The notes under the pieces: generated by a model | Databases searched by the model: none | What the model was told of the DNA's origin: nothing | What the model saw: only the letters and a program-made list of their open reading frames with translations | Assembly: GCA_029211085.1 (NCBI GenBank) | Contig: JARGFW010000023.1 | Location: forward strand, 1-36,894 | Length of the DNA: 36,894 nucleotides | Source of the DNA: Deferrisomatales bacterium | Lineage (GTDB): Bacteria > Desulfobacterota > Deferrisomatia > Deferrisomatales > JARGFW01 | Direction of reading: 5' to 3' | Translations under genes and position numbers: made by a program | Shown: piece by piece, positions 1-7,074 of the stretch | Layout of the letters: every line of letters begins with the position of its first letter | How positions within the stretch are numbered: the stretch's first letter is position 1

Positions 1-369
1 TGGGCACAGATGATTACCCCAAATCTGTGTCCAAGAAAACCGGCGGCGCCATACAGCGAGCAGGATCTGCGTAAGGGGAAGCGCGCGGAGAAGATGGTCG
101 AGTTCAGGGACTACGTGGAGAGTCTGACCAAAAAGTACTTTAGCGATCTCGGGCCGAACGGCTATGCCGCCTTGAACGTCCTGACGGACTTCGCCACCCG
201 GCCTGTCCTATACATCTCGCAGGCTAACATGGTGAATACGCTCCAAACTCGGAGCGCTGACTGGATTTCCGCTTTCTTGGCCGAAATCGAGAAGAAGGAC
301 TTCGCCTTTGATTCGTACTTGGCAGAGCACAAGCAATCGGCAGAGCTGTTGCGTGGCCTAGCTGCGTAG
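1..369 (+). CDS. C-terminal part of a DUF932-like mobile-element protein (5' end outside window)
   Basis: The reading frame is open from the first base of the window to a TAG at 367-369. The first ATG is at 10, but three sense codons precede it and no ribosome site is visible, so I treat it as the tail of a longer gene. The visible 120 or so residues contain a stretch around GYAALNVLTDFATRP followed by alternating charged helices. From memory this resembles the C-terminal part of DUF932 (phage/plasmid-related) proteins, which are common on integrative elements; their biochemical role is unknown. A GC-rich hairpin follows 23 bases after the stop. The family assignment rests on one motif and is tentative; that the frame is coding is more secure. 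Confidence 0.55.
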   Translation, partial: WAQMITPNLCPRKPAAPYSEQDLRKGKRAEKMVEFRDYVESLTKKYFSDLGPNGYAALNVLTDFATRPVLYISQANMVNTLQTRSADWISAFLAEIEKKDFAFDSYLAEHKQSAELLRGLAA

Positions 370-392
370 AGGGTGAGTCGGAGTCAAGAGCG

Positions 393-419
393 GGGGCGAC
401 CATCGTCGTTGGTCGCCCC
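393..419 (+). terminator. GC-rich hairpin after the DUF932-like gene
   Basis: A perfect 10-bp stem (GGGGCGACCA at 393-402 with TGGTCGCCCC at 410-419) closes a 7-base loop, 23 bases after the stop of the preceding gene. No T-run follows, so it is a weak or Rho-assisted terminator at best. Confidence 0.45.
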
Positions 420-523
420 GCCCGAGTTCCGCGTGACACTTTTCTGCGACGCCTTGGCTGCTACCTCGAAAGCCGACCCGGCCGCCACCTGCTTCGATGG
501 TGTGGGAAAATGCAATGGTCAGC

Positions 524-561
524 AAAAAAGCGGAAGCCCCCGGTGTTGGATGGGGGCTTCC
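524..561 (-). terminator. Rho-independent terminator of the minus-strand zinc-finger gene
   Basis: On the minus strand a 10-bp stem (GGAAGCCCCC, arms at 561-552 and 541-532) closes a 10-base loop. After one further base pair-free C it runs into six Ts (the A-run at 524-529). This is a textbook intrinsic terminator, 83 bases downstream of the stop of the gene at 644-826, and supports that small gene being transcribed. Confidence 0.8.
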
Positions 562-643
562 TGGTTGAGGTGGGTTGCTTCGCCAACAGGGACCTGGGGG
601 GTTCACCTAGCGTGTTGCCAGCTTCCTCTGAGGGTCCGGGTCG

Positions 644-826
644 CTATCCGAGCTTCGCTCCACACTCGTCGCAGAAGTAGAGCGAGTCATCGTCTCGCTC
701 CAAATCGTCACGAGTGAAGAGGTCGCGGCTCGTCACAGCGCCCCAGTCGTCTCCGAGGTGTGCCGTGCACACCAGCCGTCCATCGTCCATCCGCACAGCG
801 ATTACGTCCGACTTCTCTATCAACAT
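644..826 (-). CDS. Small acidic protein with a C-terminal CxxC zinc knuckle
   Basis: This 60-residue protein starts at ATG 826, led by AGGAGA seven bases upstream, and ends just before an intrinsic terminator; together these make a real small gene likely. The N-terminal two thirds are acidic with a beta-like pattern (VIAVRMDDGRLVC); the C-terminus ends in YFCDECGAKLG. That CDEC could bind zinc together with the Cys in RLVCTAH, giving an incomplete zinc-ribbon look. I do not recognise the family. Small proteins of this kind are common cargo on integrative elements and could bind DNA or a partner protein, but nothing in the sequence proves it. Confidence 0.65.
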   Translation of the reverse strand: MLIEKSDVIAVRMDDGRLVCTAHLGDDWGAVTSRDLFTRDDLERDDDSLYFCDECGAKLG

Positions 827-971
827 GGCTTTTCTCCTAAATGGTGTTGTCTGACAACGACAGGCTTCTCCAACACCCCTTGATTTGCCTCGCCATGCCT
901 CGCCGTGCTCGAATCGTCCCTCCAGTGGCCTCCGCCCACGTCACCTCAACGCGTCCGTTTCGATCAGACAG

Positions 972-1195
972 GATTGTCTGGGGCGTTCGTGGGTCACCAC
1001 GAACGCCCAGGCTCTGCTCTGCCTTATCGGCAGGCGCGCCGGCTGTTTTGACGTTTGTCCGCCCATTCTGGGTTGAGCACCAGCGATAAGGGCTGAAGCC
1101 CGGTGCTGTCAACGCGACCTGCCGGGTGTCCACCGGCTGGCCGGTTGGGCGCGCAGGACTCCTCCTCCCGGGCCAGGAGACAGCCGTCAGGTCGG
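972..1195. other. Cluster of strong inverted repeats between two small genes
   Basis: Several perfect hairpins lie close together. The first has a 12-bp stem with a 4-base loop (GGGCGTTCGTGG at 981-992 with its complement at 997-1008). The second is a nested hairpin at 1072-1112 (GTTGA/GCACC outer arms with a 2-base bulge, and GGGCT-GA-AGCCC inside). The third is ACCGGC-TG-GCCGGT at 1133-1146. A 7-bp outer pair joins CGACCTG near 1114-1120 to CAGGTCG near 1189-1195. No T-run marks any of them as a terminator on either strand. The arrangement suggests a structured RNA, a single-strand or transfer origin, or a protein-binding region of a mobile element. I cannot choose between these. Confidence 0.45.
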
Positions 1196-1528
1196 CCAGT
1201 CGCACCGGAGACCTTCCCAGTGCTTCACCCCGTCTGCACTTTTGGTCTCCGTCACACCCGGGATCTTCCGCAAGGCCTGCTCCAGCCGCGCCCGCGTGAC
1301 CGCTTTCACCACTTTTCGGCGACACCAGGCGCGGTAGCAGGCGTAGGCTGAGGTGCTTTCCGCACTGCCCCAGTGGGACGGCTCGACCTGCTTGCGGACG
1401 AACTCCGCGAGCTGGGCTTCGATTTCGTCCTGCTGCTGCTCCTCCGGTGGCAGATTGGGGCCCTCGTCGGTGAAAGACACCCCTAAGGAAGGACCTGCGC
1501 CAGAGGAAGCCAAAACGGTGATAGGCAA
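1187..1528 (-). pseudogene. Possible remnant of a phage/plasmid primase-helicase C-terminal domain
   Basis: The frame encodes up to 113 residues but has only a TTG start (1528), no ribosome site, and an in-frame TGA ten codons upstream. Residues about 32-110 run EIEAQLAEFVRK..., YRAWCRRKVVKAVTRARLEQAL, then a VTETKSADGVKHW-like strand. The order of acidic helix, YxxWC, helix-turn-helix and G-V strand resembles the winged-helix C-terminus of P4/D5-type primase-helicases, where it follows the ATPase domain. No ATPase domain is encoded nearby, so I read this as a decayed or truncated fragment. It could instead be a small stand-alone winged-helix protein. The assignment is by pattern only. Confidence 0.4.
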
Positions 1529-1558
1529 ACGCCGAGCAGGGGGCCTCGCGACAAATCA

Positions 1559-1976
1559 CTTGCTGACCCCCGAGCTACCACCTCGGCTGAGCGGCCGCCA
1601 GCGTCCATGTCCCGCAGAATCTAGGCCAGGAGCCAAAAACACCCGGCCGATGGAGCGGGCCGCTGACTGTTCCGAGCGGGTACTGCGACCGTAAAGGAAG
1701 CCAGCGGCGAGGAGGAGAAACACTGGCCCCCTGTTGAGCGGTCATGGGTCGCGGCCGAGGCGTGGGCGCCAGTTGTGTCGCTCGGCATCAAACCCAAACC
1801 GTTTGCCGGCTAGGGTGAATCCGTTGACCCCGCGAAGCACCGTTCAAGCTGGCTCATCCCGGCGACCCGTCACTAGAGAGTGCTCAACTCCTGACCGCCC
1901 TTCACGTTGTGCGACTCCGGGGTCGATGAGAGCCCCAGACTTGGGAGGGAATGACTCCTTTCCAACACGCACTTGC
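1559..1976. other. Stretch without a recognisable gene
   Basis: About 420 bases with no frame supported by a ribosome site or protein-like composition on either strand. I see no terminator or repeat in it. It presumably holds the promoter of the small membrane protein that follows. Confidence 0.4.
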
Positions 1977-1990
1977 CAGGAGGGCGGACG

Positions 1991-2284
1991 ATGAATCGGT
2001 TCAAGGTTATCGGTATCGGGATCGGATGTGTGGTAGGCACAGCAGTGGCAGTCTTTGCCGCCCCCGTTGTTCTGCCGGCCATGGGTGCAGCGGGTCTCTT
2101 GGGTGCTGCAAGCACCGGAACAGCAATCGCATCGCTGAGCGGGGCAGCGCTCACCAGCGCCTCGTGCGCGGCGCTGACGGGCACTATTGCGGGGACCACA
2201 GCGGTCGTCGGCGGCGCCGGAGCGGTCGCCGGTGGCGCAGCGGGCTATGGGGCGTCTCGAATACTGTCAAAAGACAAATCGTAG
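1991..2284 (+). CDS. Small glycine/alanine-rich membrane protein (glycine-zipper type)
   Basis: The chosen ATG at 1991 has a strong AGGAGG at 1979-1984, seven bases upstream; an in-frame ATG at 1973 lies before that site and is rejected. The 97-residue product begins MNRFKVIGIGIGCVVG and is almost entirely hydrophobic with Gly, Ala, Ser and Thr, ending in a basic/acidic tail (SRILSKDKS). One or two transmembrane helices near residues 5-30 and 60-85 contain GxxxG-like spacing (TTAVVGGAGAVAGGAAGYG), typical of glycine-zipper helices that pack or oligomerise in membranes. Proteins of this look include small bacteriocin-like or membrane-disrupting peptides and phage membrane proteins. No function can be assigned. 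It stands alone just outside the left 39-bp repeat. Confidence 0.65.
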   Translation: MNRFKVIGIGIGCVVGTAVAVFAAPVVLPAMGAAGLLGAASTGTAIASLSGAALTSASCAALTGTIAGTTAVVGGAGAVAGGAAGYGASRILSKDKS

Positions 2285-2383
2285 ACAAGTGAACCACGAG
2301 GAGCCTAGTTGTACGTTCCGGGCACCCGGCGGAGGCATCGCGCGGTGCCGCCACCCCAGGGAGAGTGATCAGTGTTGTAGGGG

Positions 2384-2422
2384 GCGTGAGAAGTCTGGGC
2401 GAAATTCACCGACCGCCAACGG
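2384..2422 (+). repeat. Left copy of a 39-bp direct repeat bracketing the defence cassette
   Basis: The sequence from GCGTGAGAAGTCTGGGC to CCGCCAACGG recurs in the same orientation at 22218-22256 with 35 of 39 positions identical; the mismatches are at repeat positions 18, 19, 26 and 29. It lies 205 bases before the first cassette gene. It could be the end of a decayed insertion sequence or a recombination site used to move the cassette. Confidence 0.75.
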
Positions 2423-2489
2423 GCCACCGCCTGGAAGGTTGGTTTGAGGTCGAAGATGCTCGGCCGCTGAGGCGGGCCGCACCGGCGTG

Positions 2490-2507
2490 TTGGCACGGGC
2501 TTGAGGG
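2490..2507 (+). promoter_or_regulatory. Weak candidate sigma-54 -24 element before the plus-strand unit
   Basis: TTGGCACG at 2490-2497 is an exact -24 box, the same as in the strong promoter at 20032-20049. The position where GC should sit (-12) is AG, so the promoter is defective by consensus. It lies 130 bases upstream of the GTG at 2628. Confidence 0.2.
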
Positions 2508-2627
2508 CGGCCGGGGGCACCGGCACCACTGGCGCACTCAGCAGTCGGCAGTTCTTCCGGCCCACCCCCTCGAACACCTGGTCGTCCCGCCAATACCCTC
2601 GGGTTCACGCAGCGAGGAGGCACACCT

Positions 2628-4292
2628 GTGGCCGCAACGACCGCCTGGATCAAGAAGACCTACCACACGAAGGGCCTGGACCCACTCGGCGCCCAGGCTC
2701 CCGCCATCAACATCTACGGCCAGCTGCTGCCGGGCATCACGAACGTGACCGACCGGGCGCGCTACTACTCCTTCTACCCGTGGATGGTCTGGGCCTACGA
2801 CCAGCTGCCAGGAGAGAAGACTCAAACTGACTTCGTGGAGTGGGTGCGGCGCGCGGACTGCCTCTTCACCATGATTGGGATCCGCCATCGATACACTTCT
2901 GGGGGTGAAGACCTCTCTCGACACGAGCAGGGCCTCGTCGGCAGCCAGACCCTGCACCAGGTCGTCGCGAACCTAGGCCCCTCCGACACTCTGCGTCTCT
3001 CCGACTACACCGTCCTCGAAGACGGCAACCCCCTGCGCTACTTCAAAAACCGACTGGGCGGCCTGAAGCAATACTACATCGGCACCTTCGACGGCCTCGG
3101 GCTCATGACCTCGAGAGGAGCTGGGGTGGCGTACACCGAGGAGGGTGGCAAGCCACTGGCCGAAGCCATGGACTCCTCCGTGAATCGCAAGCTGTTCACC
3201 GAGGCGGTGCGGGGGAACGAAATCACCGCGGCCCACCTCGACGCACTCACTTCCTTTTGCCCCTGCCAGCTACCATCCTCTCCCGCCGAACACGCCGCGC
3301 TGGTCAACCTCTTCTTCGAGCGAGGGCCTTCGCCCACCGAGGAGGGCCTCCAGCGGCGACACACGCTGGCCCTGATGCTCGACCTGGTGCGGACCATGGC
3401 CTTGGATGGGGACGGCAATGGGCCTAGGTTCGATCAGGCGGCCTACCGGGGCTGCGTGTATGCCGGTGCTTTGCCAGGAGGCAAGGCATGGGAACTGCCC
3501 TCCAAACTGGAGGCAACACGCATGCAGTGGCGCGCGTACCAGCGGCACGAACTGCTCTCCGTCGCGGTGCAGTGCCTGTTCTGGGTGGCGTTGGACTCCT
3601 TGTATACGGAGCGGCCTGAGCTGGCCTCGACGGAGGACTTCACGCGGTGGTTCGAGGGGCAGCCGTGGGTGGTGGCCGCCGCCAACGAGCTCGGTGGTGG
3701 CGACTGGGCCACGGCGGCGAAACGCACCAGGGACAATCTCCCGGCACTCTCCGATTGGCTGGATGAGGAGCACGAGATTACCCTCGCCCGAAAGGCGCTG
3801 GAGGCCTGCAGCGCCCGCGAGAAGCGAGAAGTCCGCGGCGAACTCCTTCAGGTGGCAGGGAAGCTCCTGCTGACCCTCGCCGCCCGGGACGACGGCGCGT
3901 CGCCGGCCTACGACCCTCTCACCTTTCCCGCCGACTACTTCACGCTCTACCCCATCAACCTCGAGTCGCTGCGCCGGCTGTCCAAAGACCATTGGCCCAC
4001 TCTATCCCTGCCACAGTGGCTCGCCTGGGTGGCTGGGCACTGGGGGATCGAGGCCCATTTGCGGGTGGCCCTGCGCAAGCTCCGCTATCAGACCAAGGAC
4101 ACCTTCCACGTGCTGCCCACGGACCAGGGTTTCACCGTAGCCGCCATGCCGGAGCCGACGTACACCAGCCCGCGCTTCTTCCAGGCGGTCCAGATCCTCG
4201 AGGATCTTGGGGCCATCGACCGGCGCGCCGGCGCCGGGGCGGTGACCCTAAACCCGCTCGGGGAGGAACTGTGGAGGGGCGCCCATGGCTGA
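2628..4292 (+). CDS. DUF6361-like protein of unknown function
   Basis: The GTG start at 2628 has AGGAGG seven bases upstream. The 554-residue product is soluble, with no signal peptide or membrane segment. Residues about 25-50 read LLPGITNVTDRARYYSFYPWMVWAY. From memory this resembles the N-terminal signature (PGxxxxxxRARYxxFxPW) of DUF6361-type proteins, which occur in prokaryotic defence neighbourhoods. The remainder is helical with many Trp and Arg and has no nuclease or NTPase motif I can recognise. The C-terminal ~80 residues (RYQTKDTFHVLPTDQGF, then AVQILEDLGAIDRRAG) look like a winged helix. The gene overlaps the phospholipase-D gene by 8 bp (ATGGCTGA), so the two products are probably made together and may form a complex. 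Confidence 0.8.
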   Translation: MAATTAWIKKTYHTKGLDPLGAQAPAINIYGQLLPGITNVTDRARYYSFYPWMVWAYDQLPGEKTQTDFVEWVRRADCLFTMIGIRHRYTSGGEDLSRHEQGLVGSQTLHQVVANLGPSDTLRLSDYTVLEDGNPLRYFKNRLGGLKQYYIGTFDGLGLMTSRGAGVAYTEEGGKPLAEAMDSSVNRKLFTEAVRGNEITAAHLDALTSFCPCQLPSSPAEHAALVNLFFERGPSPTEEGLQRRHTLALMLDLVRTMALDGDGNGPRFDQAAYRGCVYAGALPGGKAWELPSKLEATRMQWRAYQRHELLSVAVQCLFWVALDSLYTERPELASTEDFTRWFEGQPWVVAAANELGGGDWATAAKRTRDNLPALSDWLDEEHEITLARKALEACSAREKREVRGELLQVAGKLLLTLAARDDGASPAYDPLTFPADYFTLYPINLESLRRLSKDHWPTLSLPQWLAWVAGHWGIEAHLRVALRKLRYQTKDTFHVLPTDQGFTVAAMPEPTYTSPRFFQAVQILEDLGAIDRRAGAGAVTLNPLGEELWRGAHG

Positions 4293-6894
4293 GCTGATCG
4301 ATCTCCTCAGCGGCATCGCGGGCAAGGGTGGGGAGAGCTCCGGCCCCGGCAAACGGGGGAAGTTCGAAGCGTCGATTTTGACCACCTACAACGCCTATCT
4401 CCCGTTCTACGAGGATGTGGTTCTGCGCCGCCTGGTGGCCTCGGGCTGCCAGCACAACATCCTGCTGGTCGACGCTTCCGACCTATCCCGCAGCATGGCT
4501 TCTCCGACCGAGCGACCGCGGCTCGCGGGACGTGCTTACACGTTGGTCCCGATGCGCGCCGCGGGTGCCTTCCACCCGAAGGTGGCCCTCCTGGTGGGGA
4601 AGAAGCGCGCCCGCGTCTTCGTCGGGAGCCACAACGCCACGCTTTCCGGTTTCGGGCACAATCGAGAACTGACCACCCAGATTGACCTGGACAAGGGAGC
4701 CGAGGACCCCGATGCCCCGGTGGCACAAGCTGTGTGGGGCTTCGTGGAGGCCTGGCTCGAGCACCAGGGGGACGCCCTGCCGCCCTCCCTGCGCGAGGCC
4801 GTTGGCCGCGTGGCGACGACCTTCGCGCCGTGGCTTCGCCAACCTGCCGACCAGACCGGGGACGTGCGATTCGTGGGGGCCACCCCCACGGGACCGAGCC
4901 TGTGGGACCTCGTCCGTTCGCAGCTCCCGGAGCCCGTGGAGCGCGTGACCGTGCTGGGCCCGTTCTTCGATCGCGAGGGGGCCTTTCTCTCCACCCTCAG
5001 CCGGGAGCTGGCACCGAAGAGCATCGCGGTGGGGATCGAACCGCAGAAAGTTGCCCTCTGCCGGCTAGAAGAACTGCCGGAAGCTCTGCGCTTCCACGAT
5101 GCCAGCAGCCTCACCGACCGAGAAGGGTACCTGCACGCCAAGGCCCTCCTGGTGGAAGGCAGCAACAACCAGGCTGTCTTGATCTCGGGGAGCGCCAACC
5201 CGAGCAACCCGGCGTGGACGGCGGAACCGGCACGACGCAACGCAGAAGCCGTGATCCTGCACCGCGGTTCGGCGGTGCGCGAGTTGGCCGCCGAGTTGGA
5301 GCTCTCGAAGATCCCCTCTCTGCCGGAGATAGACCCTGCGGCACTGGAGGCCATCGCAAAGCAGCAGAGTGAGAGGCCGGATACCCAGCAGGCGGCGCCC
5401 GGCCGGGTCACCATGGCCGCCGAGGCCCTGCCCGAGGGGCTCTTCCTTCCTTGCCGCGGGGTAGAGGCCGACGCGGTCGAGAGCGCGTTGGTCACCTTGC
5501 GCGACCGCGTCGATCCCGTGAAGCCGGCCCGGGTCACCGCCGACAGCACGGGCCTCCAGCTTTTCTTGCCGCCCGAACAAGTCGGCGCGGCGACCTACGT
5601 GGAAGTTCGCCTGGCCAAGGGCCGAACGTTCGTCGCGTTCGTCCACCACCCGGCCTCCATCGCCAGGCTCACCCGCACTTCCTCCCAAGAGCAGTTCCAC
5701 AACGCGCTGAACGGCCTGAACGGTGAGAACCCCGATCTCGCGACCGTGATCCGGCTGGCCGACAAGCTGATCTTTGACGAAGTGGACGTGGCCAGGCAGA
5801 TGGCCAAGAAGTCCGCTCCGGCCTCGGGGGATGGCGGGGAGGAGAAGGGGGATGAAGAGCTAGGGCCCCTTTCCGTGGCGGTAGCTGAGACCAAACGCCA
5901 GCAGAGGAAGATCCGTGAGCTTCGCGGGGGCGACCTGGCGTGCGTGATTGACACCCTGATCTACCGCCTGGGCCAGGGTTTGTCGGAAGCCGCAGAGCAA
6001 TTGGTCGACCACGGGCCGAGCGAAGAGGAACAGGTGGGTGCGGAAGAAGACCTGCAGCCGCCACCGCCCGAGCCATCGCAGCCCGACCTCGCGAAGATCT
6101 GCCACGGCAAGGTCCGTACCCTGGTCACCCGCATGCTGAAGCAGCTGGACAAGGCAGACCCCAAGGCACCCAAAGCCCATCGGCCGGTGGAGCAGCTCTT
6201 GGCAGTCCTCGCCGTGCTCCGTGAGGTGCGTGCCCAGGACCGCCGCTTGGCCCCCGTAGCGGGAGGCGAGTCGCTGGTTCCGCTGGAACAGCGCAAACGC
6301 CTGCTCGAGGGCTGCCTGCCCGCCCTCTTCGGCCGCAAGAAGAGGCTCTTCGACGCCGCGGCGAAGCTCTTTGAGGACGACCCGAACAACGACCTGGCAC
6401 GCCTGCTCGGGCTGCTCATCTGGCTCGCCTGGGACAGCGGGCTCGACCTAAAGGGAAGGCCGACCGGCAGCAAATGGGATTTGGAAGCACGCCGGGAAGC
6501 GCTGGTGGAGATGGCCAAGCTCCTGGAGATCGCTGCTGTCGCCGGCCGGTATGTGGATGCCTTCGAGGAAGCAAAGGGAAGCGTTTGGCGGACGTGCAAG
6601 GAAGCCTCCCAGGGCAGCGCCAACCGATGGGTGTCGCAGTACCAGCTCTGGGCGCGCTCGTTGGCCGAGCTTCTGGATTCCCACGAGTCCTGGGAGTTCG
6701 ATCGGACGCCAGCACCCGGGGACTTTGCAGTGGCGATCAAGGAGCCCTTACCCCGGTTGCGACTCGTGCTCGGCGTGTCCAACGACGCGGTGCGCCTAGC
6801 GGAGTTTGGGGAAAAGAAGGGCGAGGTGACCTTTGGCCGGACCCACGTGCGGGCAGCGGCCCCGCCGTCCGTCGAGGCTGGGGGCAGCTGGTGA
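4285..6894 (+). CDS. Large phospholipase D-fold protein, putative nuclease of the plus-strand unit
   Basis: The 869-residue product has two HKD-like halves. The first, near residues 97-120, is HPKVALLVGKKRARVFVGSHN. The second, near 283-306, is HAKALLVEGSNNQAVLISGSAN. Each has the HxK and GSxN parts; the Asp usually found four residues after the Lys is not evident in either. HKD pairs form one active site that attacks phosphodiesters through a histidine intermediate, so nuclease or phospholipase activity is plausible. Residues 350-500 form an unassigned beta-rich region. Two acidic/proline-rich linkers follow (about 510-530 and 580-610), then a helical C-terminus of about 260 residues with no known family. 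Start ATG 4285 lies inside the end of the upstream gene. A short plus-strand frame (TTG 6899-7009, starting WLELGPVDLDGLSV) follows and might be a tail displaced by a frameshift. Confidence 0.8.
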   Translation: MAELIDLLSGIAGKGGESSGPGKRGKFEASILTTYNAYLPFYEDVVLRRLVASGCQHNILLVDASDLSRSMASPTERPRLAGRAYTLVPMRAAGAFHPKVALLVGKKRARVFVGSHNATLSGFGHNRELTTQIDLDKGAEDPDAPVAQAVWGFVEAWLEHQGDALPPSLREAVGRVATTFAPWLRQPADQTGDVRFVGATPTGPSLWDLVRSQLPEPVERVTVLGPFFDREGAFLSTLSRELAPKSIAVGIEPQKVALCRLEELPEALRFHDASSLTDREGYLHAKALLVEGSNNQAVLISGSANPSNPAWTAEPARRNAEAVILHRGSAVRELAAELELSKIPSLPEIDPAALEAIAKQQSERPDTQQAAPGRVTMAAEALPEGLFLPCRGVEADAVESALVTLRDRVDPVKPARVTADSTGLQLFLPPEQVGAATYVEVRLAKGRTFVAFVHHPASIARLTRTSSQEQFHNALNGLNGENPDLATVIRLADKLIFDEVDVARQMAKKSAPASGDGGEEKGDEELGPLSVAVAETKRQQRKIRELRGGDLACVIDTLIYRLGQGLSEAAEQLVDHGPSEEEQVGAEEDLQPPPPEPSQPDLAKICHGKVRTLVTRMLKQLDKADPKAPKAHRPVEQLLAVLAVLREVRAQDRRLAPVAGGESLVPLEQRKRLLEGCLPALFGRKKRLFDAAAKLFEDDPNNDLARLLGLLIWLAWDSGLDLKGRPTGSKWDLEARREALVEMAKLLEIAAVAGRYVDAFEEAKGSVWRTCKEASQGSANRWVSQYQLWARSLAELLDSHESWEFDRTPAPGDFAVAIKEPLPRLRLVLGVSNDAVRLAEFGEKKGEVTFGRTHVRAAAPPSVEAGGSW

Positions 6895-7074
6895 TACCTT
6901 GTGGCTCGAGTTGGGGCCGGTGGATCTCGACGGCCTTTCGGTCACCATCCAACTGGGAGCGGACTTGCTTGGTGCCCTCGCGTCCGGGACGACGGGAGGA
7001 AGCGCGTAACAGTTCTTGGAGGCGCATCAGGCATCGCCCCCGAGAGTACGCGGACAGACTCACCGAGTCATAGG

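Noticed and set aside
837-1559. Long minus-strand open frame of 240 codons
   Set aside because: Arg/Gly/Pro-rich, low-complexity translation with no ribosome site; it runs through the hairpin cluster and overlaps the better-supported frame at 1187-1528.
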